From the NCBI GenBank assembly GCA_030765065.1, contig CM060990.1, positions 674,218,118-674,282,117 of the forward strand: a DNA stretch of 64,000 nucleotides, read 5' to 3'. Below the pieces are notes generated by a model. It was not told the origin of the DNA, ran no database searches, and saw nothing but the letters and a program-made list of their open reading frames with translations. The position numbers were made by a program, and so were the translations under genes. Shown piece by piece: positions 43,571 to 54,094 of this stretch (the first letter of the stretch is position 1; each line of letters begins with the position of its first letter). Source of the stretch: Deroplatys truncata (taxonomy: Eukaryota; Arthropoda; Insecta; Mantodea; Mantidae).

Positions 43571-43700
43571 CAGTGGTGGCGAAAACGGGACTCACGAGGC
43601 AGTGTGACTCGCAGGCACCACTCCTTTTCTAGCCGTCTATTCAGTTGTTTTCCATATGCTGCTGAGTGGTGTAGTGCGTGTGGCATTTTCGCCACCGTTG
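43571..43700. mobile_element. hAT-type MITE (130 bp)
   Basis: CAGTGGTGGCGAAAA at 43571 is matched by TTTTCGCCACCGTTG ending at 43700 (two mismatches in 15). The eight bases outside, CGTTAATG (43563-43570) and CCTTAATG (43701-43708), differ at one position. An 8-base duplication and CAGTGGTGG-type ends are typical of hAT elements. No coding capacity. Confidence 0.75.
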
Positions 43701-43899
43701 CCTTAATGCATCTCTGCGCCATAGTTTGGGTTATTGGATCCCCCTCCTCTTCATACAGGTATTATAAACCTCCTCATTGCTCTGTTGGTTGACTGTCTAG
43801 ACTTTTTTTTAATCTCTTCATTCATCTATTTCGCTCTGTTGATTCTTATACCATCCAGAGTTTTCGTTGCCGACAGTTCACTCCAACCTTCATCCACAG

Positions 43900-44830
43900 A
43901 CTCTTGAGTACTTCACATTTTACCACATTTCCCTATTGAATGAGGCAGCTGCTTCATACACTCAAGGTGCAGTGTGTCCATCCTTTAATAAACACATTTT
44001 TTGGGAGACTGGTTCATATCACGACAGAACGATTCATTAGGATTTTGTGTTCCACTTTGCAGGCATTTTTTTAGAAGTTCCTGGTCTGATAAATCCTTGA
44101 AAATTGGTTTCATCTCTTCCATTGGGAGATGGAAATGCTTGTGGTGTTTATATTCTTTGCTTTTTTCCTTCACTTTCAAAAATTTGCACCATGCAACATC
44201 ACATTATCCATGCTGCTGATTGCTATCAGTTGAAAGTGAATAAAAGTAAATTATCCAGACTCCTTTCTTCATTTTCTGAATAACTCTTATATTCCTTCTA
44301 ATGGTTAGTCCATAATAGGTCTGGATATCTAGAATGCTAGTATCAGTAACAGATTCGCTCTTGCCATCACTAAGAATTTTCCCTTATAATTTTAATTTCA
44401 AACTTCTTAGTTTTGTCCCCATCCTCTATTGCACCGGTGCTGTGCATTCCAGTTTCTCTATAATTACACCATTACTATAAGGTGTTTCTGCTATGACTAC
44501 CTTGTAAGATTTAGTGTCCCCAACACCTAAATAACACACGTATCTGACGCTGTACTCAGTGAAGAAACGTTTAAAAATGTTTTTTGCACCCTCAACTTCC
44601 ATTCCTCCACTGACTCCGTGCAAATTGGCAATACAATATTTTTATGTCCTTTTTTAGCTTATCCTTGAAGCTGCAGAATTTACTTTTTATGGCCAGGTCC
44701 ACAACCTTACCTGTGTCTATGCTTGTTGCTGTTGTTATTCCACTTTGTGAAGAAAATCCACGTTTTTTGGTATGTCCCACAGGGGCGGCTTCTTATTATG
44801 GTACAACCAAAATCCTGGCTCTTCCTTTAA
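43900..44830 (-). pseudogene. Decayed Mutator-like-domain transposase, second half
   Basis: The minus strand gives GHTKKRGFSSQSGITTATSI then DTGKVVDLAIKSKFC (44780-44592), GGMEVEGAKNIFKRFFTEYS and YLGVGDTKSYKVV (44623-44426), later PIFKDLSDQELLKKCLQSGT and QNPNESF (44179-43985). These are the successive blocks (D)GTWQKRGFSSLNG..., GSSxxME...I..RS...YSVRY..YLGDGDSKSY, ...GGTQNPNESFN of the Mutator-like domain family. The first aspartate (DGTW) has become HTKK-type and the second motif reads GVGD. Several stops and frame changes. It belongs to a different subfamily from 18436-20355. Confidence 0.75.
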
Positions 44831-45407
44831 TGAAAATAACGTATAGTGTATACGATTCATACATTTCGGTTATCATTCTGACATGATCTTGTGGAGTGGA
44901 CTTCGGTAAGCATTGTATTGTTTGCAGGTGCCAAGTAGTTCACTCCCGGCTGCAACCCACATTGGTATAATGGTGCAGGGAATGACGAACGAAGGGAGCG
45001 CAGAGGTGTGCGGGGGAGGGAGTGCGGGTAATAAGCTGCATGTTGTTGGTTAACCTAGTAGTCAGAGAGCATAGAATAGGATGATCAACAGGAACAATAC
45101 TTTTCGTTCCGTCCCATACACAGTCATCTATTGAATTCACAGTAAATGTTTACCTCACTACCGGTCTTCCATTTATTGAACAGCATCTCTGATAACGTTG
45201 CCTGTATGCCACGTGGTTTGTGCCGTGTTGCGTGTATCGGGTTTTAATTTATGAATCAAAGTGGTTTATTTAGCTAAATACAGGTAAACGCTACTATAAG
45301 GAGAAACAATAATTTCCGTTCAGTCTCTTTTAGCGCAACAATTTTCAACGCTGAACTTGGAGGAAAATAATGAAATTAAACGCATTGGCAGGCCCACACC
45401 ATACCTA
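44831..45407. other. No recognisable gene
   Basis: Includes a G-rich stretch at 44985-45030. Nothing identified. Confidence 0.4.
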
Positions 45408-46275
45408 AAAATCTGATGTGTTACACTCACATAATTTTCTCTACTCTTGTACAAACTATTTTTACAAACGCTTATTCTCCATATGCTTCATGTTAATCGA
45501 GATGTCAATCTTATTGGTAATTTTCTTGTAGATGCAAGGGCAATATGGTAGGTTTTAAGCGATAGTCAAATATTTTAACGCTGGTTGCTATGTGGCGCAT
45601 TCCATTCTCTTTGCATGTCCAGAACATAAAAAAATGAATAACGAATTTGAGAAAAAGTATAAGTATTGGAAAATTTAAGGGAATAACAAGTAATATCTCG
45701 AAAACTGTTCACACAATAAAAGAAATGTATATGACATAAATTGTGTATTTTAACGCGATCTACATTTTTCGTGTAGTAAAATTTTGTCTATCTCTTATGG
45801 TTTACCAGTTATACAAAAGTCGTTCACAATGAAGAATACTTTTGGAGACATTCCCAGAAAATTTGAGATATATATTTCATTTCTTATGACAATATCTTAA
45901 ATATATGATATTTTAATCAAAATCGTTAAAGCCATTTTTGAGAAAATTAAAATTTTCGAAAAATGTTCCATGTAAAGGGTAGTCTAGGGTGGGGGGATTT
46001 TCTTGAAAACCTTTGTGTCGCATCACGGGAAGATGCTGAACCTAAATACCAAGTTTGGTGTTTATCCGACTGTTCGTTTCTGAGTTATGCTGTTCACAGA
46101 CACACAGACACACACAAAGACACACACACACAGACACACACGGACATGTTTCCAAAAATGCTTTTTTTGGATTCAGGGGGTCTCAAAACATGTATTTCCG
46201 CTGAAATCTCGGTATCGAATTTTTGGGTGGAATACAATACTTCCCCTACTTACTATACGTAGTAGAGAAAGTAAA
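45408..46275 (-). repeat. Family R copy 8, complete, one satellite monomer
   Basis: Reverse-oriented and the best full-length example: 5' hairpin at 46275-46245 (TACTTTCTCTACTACGTATA on the minus strand), body, then a single 204-bp monomer from about 45620 to 45408 ending ACACATCAGATTTTT. This fixes the family layout as 5' hairpin, about 640-bp body and one or more 204-bp monomers, with no terminal inverted repeat and no conserved ORF. A CA-rich run lies at 46098-46142. Confidence 0.9.
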
Positions 46276-46279
46276 CATC

Positions 46280-48210
46280 ACTCAGGTAGTTCAAACAAAC
46301 ACAAGAAGCTTTAACAGGAATTTTAACAGCGATATATATGAAAAATATGATTGGATGTGTGGTTGTGATATTAAAAACGCCCTGTTTTGCTTTCCTTGCG
46401 TTTTGTTTGGTGGTGAAGATACATGGACAAAGCATGGCGTGAATGATTTGCAGAAATACTGTCAGTCTTGTTATCCTTGGCAATGTAAATATAGCAAAAC
46501 AGACGGACAGTGCATATCGGAGAGCAATTGAAGAACACAACCAGAAAGTGGCTCAAAATAGATATGTTTTAAACAATGTTTTTAACTGCATTAGGTTTTG
46601 TGGGGCCTTTGAATTGGCTCTTCCAGGACATGATGAGTCACCGAATTCAAGTAACCCTGGTATTTTTCGTGTACTGATAAATTTCAGTGCAGAGCTAGAC
46701 TGTATTCTGAAAAACCATTTGGAAAATTCAACAGTGTTTAAGGGAACGCCAAAAACGATTCAAAATGAAATTTTGCAATGCATGCTTCAAGTGTGTCATG
46801 AGGAGATATCGAAAAAAATAAAAGACTCGCCATTTTAATCTGTCATAGCAGATGAAACCAGCGACGTAGCATCCAAGTATCAAATGATAATTGTCTATAG
46901 ATATCTGGTAAACCATAAGCCAGTGGAAAGGTACTGGGGTTTTGTGAATCCTATAGGGCACAAAGCAGATAACTTAGCTGCATGCATATTGCCAGAACTT
47001 GATCGACACCTGCTAGGCTGTGAACATAAATTGACTGCTCAAACATACGATGGGGATAATGTTATGTCTGGGTCGAAAAATGGCGTTCAATCCATCATAA
47101 AACAGAAGTACAGGTCTGCAGAATACATTCATTGCCATGCGCATCAGTTAAACTTAATTATGTTAAATGCAGCATCAGCGAATAGTGGTGTACGATTTTT
47201 CTTCATAAATCTTCAAGGAATTTGTGCTTTTTTTATCTAACTCTCCTCAGAGAACATCAGTTTTAGAAGTAGTGCAGAAGTGGCTGCCAAGATCAGTGCA
47301 AACGAGATGGAACTTTCAATCTAGGTCTGTCAACACAGTTTTCGAATACAGGGAGGAGTTAATAGAATGTATGAAAATCATAAGGAGAGGCGAAAGAATC
47401 ACCAATTCAAGTTCTGTTCTTCAAGTATCTGGTTTTATTGGAATTTTAAGTGATGCACATTTCATATTTGGGTTGTCCTTCTTCCATAAAATTATGCCCC
47501 ATGTCGATATTTTCTACAACCAAATTCAGAGGAGCGACTGTACTCCTGTAATGGTCCAGGATAGACTTAATTATTTTGAGGTGGAAATTCTCAAAATTAG
47601 AAGCACCATAATTTCCACTGCAGTTGATGAGAATGTAACGAAGAAAAGAAAAATTGTGGAACACACTGAAAGAAAACGAAAGGCCATTGAAGTGTGTGAT
47701 GTAATCATTACTGAAATGAAAGACAGGTTCAGATTTGTTGCTCATATGGGAGAAGCAGCCCTCTTTCAGCCTGGCAGATTTTCAGCACATAAGACTTCGT
47801 TCCCGGAACAACATATTGAAGTTACCCTTCAGACATATTCTTTTATTGAAGAAAAGAAACTGATTACAGAACTTTCCACAATGGATAGTACTGAAGAATT
47901 TAAAAACATAACTGGGATTGTTCCACTAATGGAGTTTTACAGGGACAATAATTTATGTTCCACTTTTAGTGAATCTGTTAAACTACTAAGTTTCATTCTA
48001 ACAATCCCCATGACAACATGTGAGGCAAAAAGATGCTTCTCTATTCTGAAAAGAATTAAAACATTTCTGCGTAACACAATGTCTGAGGAGAGGTTATCTG
48101 CGTTGGCCATGCTTTCCATTGAAAGGGATTTCAAGAACTTCAGTGAGCTGGTCATCGATAAGTTTGTTGGCAGGAAGGAGAGAAGGTCAGTTTTCTCTAT
48201 AAATAGGTGA
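46280..48210 (+). pseudogene. hAT transposase (ZMYM1-like type), broken in three places
   Basis: In order: a TTF-type zinc finger segment RSFNRNFNSDIYEKYDWMCG ... FCFPCVLFGG (46305-46420); SAYRRAIEEHNQKV; the first catalytic Asp in VIADETSDV (46845-46870); TYDGDNVMSG (47046-47072); HCHAHQLNLI; SNSPQRTSVLEVVQKWLPRS and VQTRWNFQSR; and the C-terminal dimerisation block TIPMTTCEAKRCFSILKRIK ending SALAMLSIE. Breaks: a deletion/frameshift near 46450; an in-frame TAA at 46836-46838 just before the first Asp; and a one-base shift in a T run near 47228. The N-terminus abuts family R copy 8. The stop TGA at 48208-48210 abuts the tandem array. No terminal repeats found. Confidence 0.85.
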
Positions 48211-48368
48211 GTGCTATATTCTACACTATTTATGAAATGTGCATGTGTTATATATTGTGAATTCCCATTTCTTGTGTGTTTGCATAAATTAATTAGCCTA
48301 AAGTGAGAAACTTATTCCGTATTTATTACTTAGAATATTTCAAATTGCAAGGATAATTTTGTGAACCA

Positions 48369-48790
48369 TCAAAGTTCAGAGTCACCGTCCAAAGCTATTG
48401 TTAAATCCCTGGTCCCTGCATTGCGTTCTACAGCTTCTTTCATGCTTTTCCTACACACTTTTTCTACTGCTGGACCAAGTACTTTTACAAACATGGAGAA
48501 CTTTGCTGGGGGTTTAGGGAGATTCATGATGCCACACAAAATATTTCTTGCAGTCTGTCCTTTGCCTTTCGCTCTCGGTCCATACACTAAACATAGATTA
48601 ATGTCATGCAGCATTACTGCCTTCCCTTCACATGAAAATCTTTTGCTTCTGAATTCATGAATTTATGTTTATTTTCCCAGTTTGTGCAAATAAGTCTCAA
48701 TTCACTTGCCAAACCAGCACATTTTATTCTCAGACATGGTAACTGGACCCTGACATGTTTTACAACAGACAAACACACCTAGTGCTGCTT
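48369..48790 (-). pseudogene. Mutator-like-domain transposase N-terminal fragment, unit copy 1
   Basis: Minus strand: CCKTCQGPVTMSE (zinc module, near 48760), two stops, then INLCLVYGPRAKGKGQTARN, GIMNLPKPPAKFSMFVKVLG and GTRDLTIALDGDSEL. This is the family block VxRxIGKGxxxxxxFCxxMNxPxPPxKFxxYxK ... (D/N)IxVxLDGxWQKRG, ending at the first catalytic Asp. The Trp of DGxW is replaced and the rest of the enzyme is absent. Confidence 0.75.
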
Positions 48791-49140
48791 ATAATGAAGA
48801 GATACTAATTAATTCATAACGAAAAATCAACACTTTCGTCTTCTATCATTTCTTCATAAAGTTCTAGTGCAGGTTTTATCTTTTTGTGAGACTATGTACA
48901 TATATAACTATTATATGTATTGAGGTTAGGAGTATCACATCCATTTGTTTCTGTTATTTCTTGCTGCTTAGCAACATTTTCTTGAATATTCTAGTATTTC
49001 TAGGCATTTTAAATATGAATATCAAAAGACAAGGATAAGTAAAACTCTCACTTTTCACCAAAAAATATAAAAAATAGCAACACAAAACGACAATGTGCTA
49101 TATCACAATAAAATATAAACAACTGGCAGACATACTGAAA

Positions 49141-49515
49141 CATGGTGGCCAACGTAGAAATTCCCCAAAAAGGAATAAACACCCCTAAAGACATCGAAAA
49201 TTTCATTTCGATATCTCTCATAGGAAAAAAGATAGAATGTTACACTTTTAATGTCACTTTGCTGTCAATTTGATATCTTTTTGACAGTTGCAACACGTTT
49301 AAAAATTGAAAATTACCTATATACTCTATCATATAGTAAATAAAACGTTAAATATCGTATTAATCGTTGAAGTCTGGAGAATAAACGAAATGAAAACCTA
49401 AATTTTGAAAATTTGACCATTCATGATCATTCTGAAACCCCTGAAAAATGTGATTTTAGACTTCACTACCACAAAAGATATATTAATAAAATTACAAGGT
49501 AATGCAGAGTATTGA
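49141..49515 (+). pseudogene. Broken counterpart of the 124-codon unit ORF, copy 1
   Basis: Starts ATGGTGGCCAACGTAGAAAT as in the other copies but runs into a stop after NVTLLSI because of one inserted base near 49252; further indels follow. Confidence 0.7.
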
Positions 49516-50129
49516 ATTATCTTGTTTTCATTTAATAATCATGAAAAAGACAAAAAATATGTCTTCATTTCTCACTAGCACACAACTTTTTCTGATATTT
49601 ACTGTTTACAGGAAACTAATCCTTTGAAAACATTTTGGTCGCTTACTTTGAGGCAGATAGTGTATGGAAAACTCATTAGGTCTGCTACCAGCACTGATGC
49701 TGCTGCCCCTATTAAATTATTAAAGTAACATTATTTTAGCTGTGTCTACTGTAATTTATAATGCAATATCAGACATATTTTTGTGTATTCTGCATAATTG
49801 TATTTTGCGTAAAGTAAACATTTCACTCAACACTTTAACTGCTATATTGCTTCATGCATGATATCATCAGTTCTAGTCATCTAGCATGAGACAATATGCT
49901 AAGTGAAGTGTTGATATAATACAATCGGTTAACATTGCTTCAATCTGTAAAAGTGCCATTTTTTTCTCATTTGCGCACCTGAAATAGTATATCTACTGCT
50001 ATGTATACATTTACAATCTTGTTTACTGCCCTGTTTCATGTTCTTGAGCACTGATACTAAATACAGTGTATGAAGCGTGAAGGCAGCCTGCCTATTACCC
50101 TTGCCATATACATAAAAGGGGTGGTTACT

Positions 50130-50960
50130 TTTTTTTATTTTTATTTATGGACGCTCTATAACTGCTGCGGTCCTTAGCGTCCCATTCTGTATTGGGCGTG
50201 AAAGACCGGTAATTTTGCTCAGAGGCCTCTTTATCAGGTTTGAGGTTCTTTTACGTGCCGTAAATCTACGACACGGGACCACCGGCTTTACTTCCCTTCC
50301 GAAGGAAGCCATGCTAAACATTTTTACGCCCGAAAAAACCCATCGCCCTCCGCCGGGTTTGAACCCGCGACCTAGGAAACTAGAAACTAACAAGGTACCA
50401 CTAGTCCACGGAGGACGACAGGGGTGGTTACGTCTGTGGGATCGATTGTCCCGGGTTCGATCCCCGGTGTCCACCCAGTCTGGCCCATGGGCTTTACGTG
50501 GTTTCCCCAGGTAGCCAGGCGAATGCTGGAGTAGTTCATGCTCTCCGACAAGTCTTCTTCCTCTCATTTCCTGTACCCATAATCTTCCTTGTCATCTGTT
50601 TCATTGTTATAGGACAGGCGACGGTGTTCGGCCGGTTGCGGCTGGACGGTGGCTTGGGCTCTGGAAAGGTTTCTTCCCTGGCGCTGCTGCAGTACCGCTC
50701 AGTTATGTCGGATCCGCTCTATCTGGACACGTTAGGGACCCCGTCCATGCTTGCGCCCGTCGGCATCCGTATCTGTTCGAGCTTCGGGTGTCTCCCGTTA
50801 TCCTTCCTACCCTCCCAGGGGTCACGTTGGAAGCACCAGGGCCGATTGGCCTACGTGCGGTGCTTTGCCCCGTTTCCGGGGCCTCTCCATGATACGAGTC
50901 TTTCTGCCTTTTCTACCTTTGCCAAGTATAAGAGGCTAGTATTACTCAAGTGTTACAACA
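50130..50960. repeat. Head-to-head pair of SINE-like families A (reverse) and B (forward), unit copy 1
   Basis: Family A: reverse complement from about 50415 starts GTCCTCCGTGGACTAGTGGT, has the box GCGGGTTCAAACCCGGC, and ends in the ATTTATGGACG/AAAATAAA tail at 50130. Family B: from about 50425, GTGGTTACGTCTGTGGGATC, box CCCGGGTTCGATCCCCGG, then TTTCCCCAGG and a G+C-rich body to GGGCCTCTCC near 50890. The long ORFs in this block come from its composition. Confidence 0.75.
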
Positions 50961-51430
50961 ATTATTTGTAGATATTGCATTAATGTACACGCGTATATTA
51001 AGATTCCGTAACCGTTTACTATAAGTTTGCATTGTGATTTTTCATACCATTAAAATAAATGAACATTGTCACAATTATTGTTGTTGTATTCGAGAAATAA
51101 GGTTTCTACCTATCTTAAAATTCTCTGAAATAAATGACCGTAGTTTATTAAATAAAATCATTATAACAATATTATTTTCAATACTCTTATTTCTTTCTAG
51201 TAAATTGTTCCTAAATTCTTTATTGTTATGTACTGTATTATTTATGATATTGTGTGTCTACCATGCGAGAAAAGGCGTAAGTATTTATCTTCGTTGCTCT
51301 CCAATGTATGTTTATTTGAAGCTTTTATGACATAAAACAAAATTAAGTTTGCATGCATTTCTTATATTGAGAAAAACAGATCAATAATAAAACCTTGTTA
51401 AATATTCAAATATGCTCAGATACCTTATGA
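50961..51430. other. AT-rich spacer of the tandem unit
   Basis: Conserved between units and contains a 79-98-codon hydrophobic frame (from 51034; ATT start in the track sense, not ATG), which is not convincing. Equivalent stretches lie at 54925-55385, 58880-59343 and 62840-63300. Confidence 0.4.
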
Positions 51431-51720
51431 TTATGACTTAGCAATCAAACAAATTTCCCCTACAAGCTTAATTCCCATCTTGTTTAGGAAATCTACATAT
51501 GCATTTAGATTTAATTTCTCCCAAGACCGCTCTGAATATTGAATTAGCTTTTCTTTAGCTTCCAACTTGCGGAATCGTCAAATATCAGGTATGGACTTGT
51601 ATTTTTTCATCAGAGGCAGTACGTAATGTGTAATTGGTCCTGTGGAATCCCAAAACCACAATCCAAATTGCGCTCAAGCTAAATGCATTCCATAGGCACG
51701 CATTTTGGGGCTTGTTCTTT
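51431..51720 (-). pseudogene. Decayed ORF end of unknown family, unit copy 1 (also near 55388, 59346, 63305)
   Basis: Minus strand: RTSPKMRAYGMHLA, stop, AQFGLWFWDSTGPITHYVLP, LMKKYKSIPDI, stop, then 43 open codons RFRKLEAKEKLIQYSERSWE, KLNLNAYVDFLNKMGIKLVG and a final stop at 51431. The protein-like composition and shared stops suggest an old coding remnant that was already dead before the unit was amplified. I do not recognise the family. Confidence 0.35.
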
Positions 51721-52293
51721 GAAAACACTTTTATGTAATAGTTCTAATGTCTGTAGTTTAAAATTGCTTAGGCACATTAATTTTGGAAGGTGATTATGGA
51801 TAAAAGCAATTGGGGGAGGGTGTCTTCTCTTTGTGATAAGGAAAATACTTGACCAGCTTTAGTTAATAAAGGAAATTGACAGAAAGGGTTGTTTAGGCAG
51901 TCTTAGACTTAGTTGTAGCTTTATCAAGGTGCAGAGACACTTTAAAAATGAGAGTAATAAACAGTGATAATAACATTTTAAAAAAGAATCATACCAATTC
52001 TCCTACCAATGTACATATATGATAATCTTTCCATAAGTAAAGGAGTACAAAGCTTGAGAAATGGATCACAATCCAAAATAAACTCCATCTCTACAAGGAA
52101 TCACAATGTTTAAGCTCACTAGTTCATCCATATCGTGTTCAGATTTATAATTTTCTTCGCTGACATTTTTCCAATGTAGAAGTGCTACACTGTTTATGAA
52201 ATGTGCATGTGTTATATATTGTGAATTCCCATTTCATGTGTGTTTGCGTAAATTAATCAGCCTATAGTGAGAAATTTATTCCGTGTTTATTAC

Positions 52294-52760
52294 TTAGAAT
52301 ATTTCAAATTGCAAGCATAATTTTGTGAACCACCAAAGTTCAGAGTCACTATCCAAAGCTATTGTTAAATCCCTGGTCCCTGCATTGCGTTCTACAGCTT
52401 CTTTCATGCTTTTCCTACACACATTTTCTACTGCTGGACCAAGTACTTTTACGTACATGGAGAACTTTGCTAGGGGTTTAGGGAGATTCATGATACTTAT
52501 TGCAGTCTGTCCTTTGCCTATCGCTCTCGGTCCATACACTAAACATAGATTAATGTCATGCAGCATTACTGCCTTCTTTTCACATGAAATTCTTTCGCTT
52601 CTGAATTCATGAATTTATGATTATTTTCCCAGTTTGTGCAAATAAGTCTCAATTCACTTGCCAAACCAGTATATTTTTTTCTCAGACATGGTAACTGGTA
52701 CCTGACATTTTTTACAACAGAAAAACTCACCTAGTCCTGCTTATAATGAAGAGATACTAA
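52294..52760 (-). pseudogene. Transposase N-terminal fragment, unit copy 2
   Basis: Same block as in copy 1, with a 6-codon deletion after GKGQTA (ISIMNLPKPLAKFS). Open from 52566 to 52294, with LTIALDSDSELWWF where the DG pair of the active site has become DS. Confidence 0.7.
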
Positions 52761-53094
52761 TTAATTCATAACGAAAAATCAACACTTTCGTTTTCTATCA
52801 TTTCTTCATAAAGTTCTAGTGCAGGTTTTATCTTTTTGTGAGACTAACTATGTACATCTATACCTATTATTTGTATTGAGGTTAGGAGTATCACATCCAT
52901 TTGTTTCTGTTATTTCTTGCTGCTTACCAACATTTTCTTGAATATTCTAGTATTCTAGGCATTTTAAGTATGAATATAAAAACACAAGGATAAGTAAAAC
53001 TCTTACTTTTCACCAAAAATATAAAAAAAGCAACACAAAACGACAATGTGCTATCTCACAATAAAATGTAATCAACTTGCAGACATACTGAAAT

Positions 53095-53469
53095 ATGGTG
53101 GCCAACGTAGAAATTCCCCAAAGAGGAATAAACACCCCTAAAGACATCGAAAATTTCATTTCGATATCTCTCATAGGAAAAAAGATAGAATGTTACAATT
53201 TTAATGCACTTTGCTGTCAATTTGATATCTTTTTGACAGATGCAACACGTTTAAAAATTGAAAATTACCTATATACTCTATCATATGGTAAATATAACGT
53301 GTTAAATATCATATTAATCGTTGAAGTCTGGAGAATAAGAAGAAATGAAAACCTAAATTCTGAAAATTTGACCATTCATGATCATTCTGAAACCCCTGAA
53401 AAATGTGATTTATACTTCACTACCACACAAGATATATTAATAAAATTACAAGGTAATGCAGAGTATTGA
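53095..53469 (+). CDS. 124-codon ORF of unknown function, unit copy 2
   Basis: ATG at 53095 opens MVANVEIPQRGINTPKDIEN and continues through YLYTLSYGKYNVLNIILIVE, VWRIRRNENLNSENLTIHD to a stop at 53467-53469. No domain recognised; no signal peptide or membrane segment is evident. It is kept open in copies 2, 3 and 4 but broken in copy 1, which given the near-identity of copies 2 and 3 says little about selection. A GTAATG donor-like site follows LIKLQ, but joining to the ORF at 53567 is out of frame. Coding status unproven. Confidence 0.3.
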   Translation: MVANVEIPQRGINTPKDIENFISISLIGKKIECYNFNALCCQFDIFLTDATRLKIENYLYTLSYGKYNVLNIILIVEVWRIRRNENLNSENLTIHDHSETPEKCDLYFTTTQDILIKLQGNAEY

Positions 53470-53566
53470 ATTATCTCGTTTCCATTTAATATTAATGAAA
53501 AAGACAAAAAATATGTCTTCATTTCTCACTAGCACACAACTTTTTCTGCAATATTATTGTTTACAG

Positions 53567-53695
53567 GAAACTAATCCTTTGAAAACATTTTGGTCGCTTA
53601 CTTTGAGGCAGATAGTGTATGGAAAACTCACTAGGTCTGCTACAAGCACTGAAGCTGCTGCCGCTATTAAATTATTGAAAGTAACATTATTTTAG
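53567..53695 (+). CDS. Exon-like segment after an acceptor site, unit copy 2 (also 57525-57653, 61482-61610)
   Basis: After ATTGTTTACAG the frame reads ETNPLKTFWSLTLRQIVYGK, then LTRSATSTEAAAAIKLLKVT and a stop. The segment is found in all four units; copy 1 has a frameshift near its end (TTAAAGTAAC). It has the look of a coding exon but no family was recognised. Confidence 0.25.
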   Translation, partial: ETNPLKTFWSLTLRQIVYGKLTRSATSTEAAAAIKLLKVTLF

Positions 53696-54094
53696 CTCTG
53701 TCTACTGTAATTTATAATGCAATTATCAGACATATTTTTGTGTATTCTGCATAATTGAATTTTGCATAAAGTAAACATTTCACTCAACACTTTAACTACC
53801 ACATTGCTTCATGCACGATATCATCAGTTCTAGTCAGCTAGCATGAGACAATATGCTAAGTGAAGTGTTGATATAATACAATCAGTTAACATTGCTTCAA
53901 TCTGTAAAAGTTCCAATTTGTTTTCTCATTTGCGCACCTGAAACAGTATATCTACTGCTATGTATACATTTACAATCTTGTTTACTGTCCTGTTTCATGT
54001 TCTTGAGAGCTGAGTACTAACTACAGTGCATGAAGCTTGTGAAGGCAGCCTGCCTATTACCCTTGCCATATATAAAACGGGTAGTTATTTTTTT

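Larger units (their letters stand above)
48211..52181 (+). repeat. Tandem unit, copy 1 (3971 bp, most diverged)
   Basis: Starts GTGCTATATTCTACACTATT directly after the hAT stop; later copies start GTGCTACACTGTTTATG. Collinear with copies 2-4 over its whole length. It carries many private substitutions and small indels; its 124-codon ORF equivalent (from 49143) is broken. Confidence 0.95.

Noticed and set aside
50498-50971. 157-codon ORF and similar ones in each tandem unit (54383, 58341, 61970, 62335)
   Set aside because: They lie across SINE-like families A and B in several frames at once; the G+C-rich body simply lacks stops.
53453-53566. Intron joining the 124-codon ORF to the downstream exon-like segment
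   Set aside because: GTAATG...TTTACAG looks right, but the join gives a stop two codons into the second segment.
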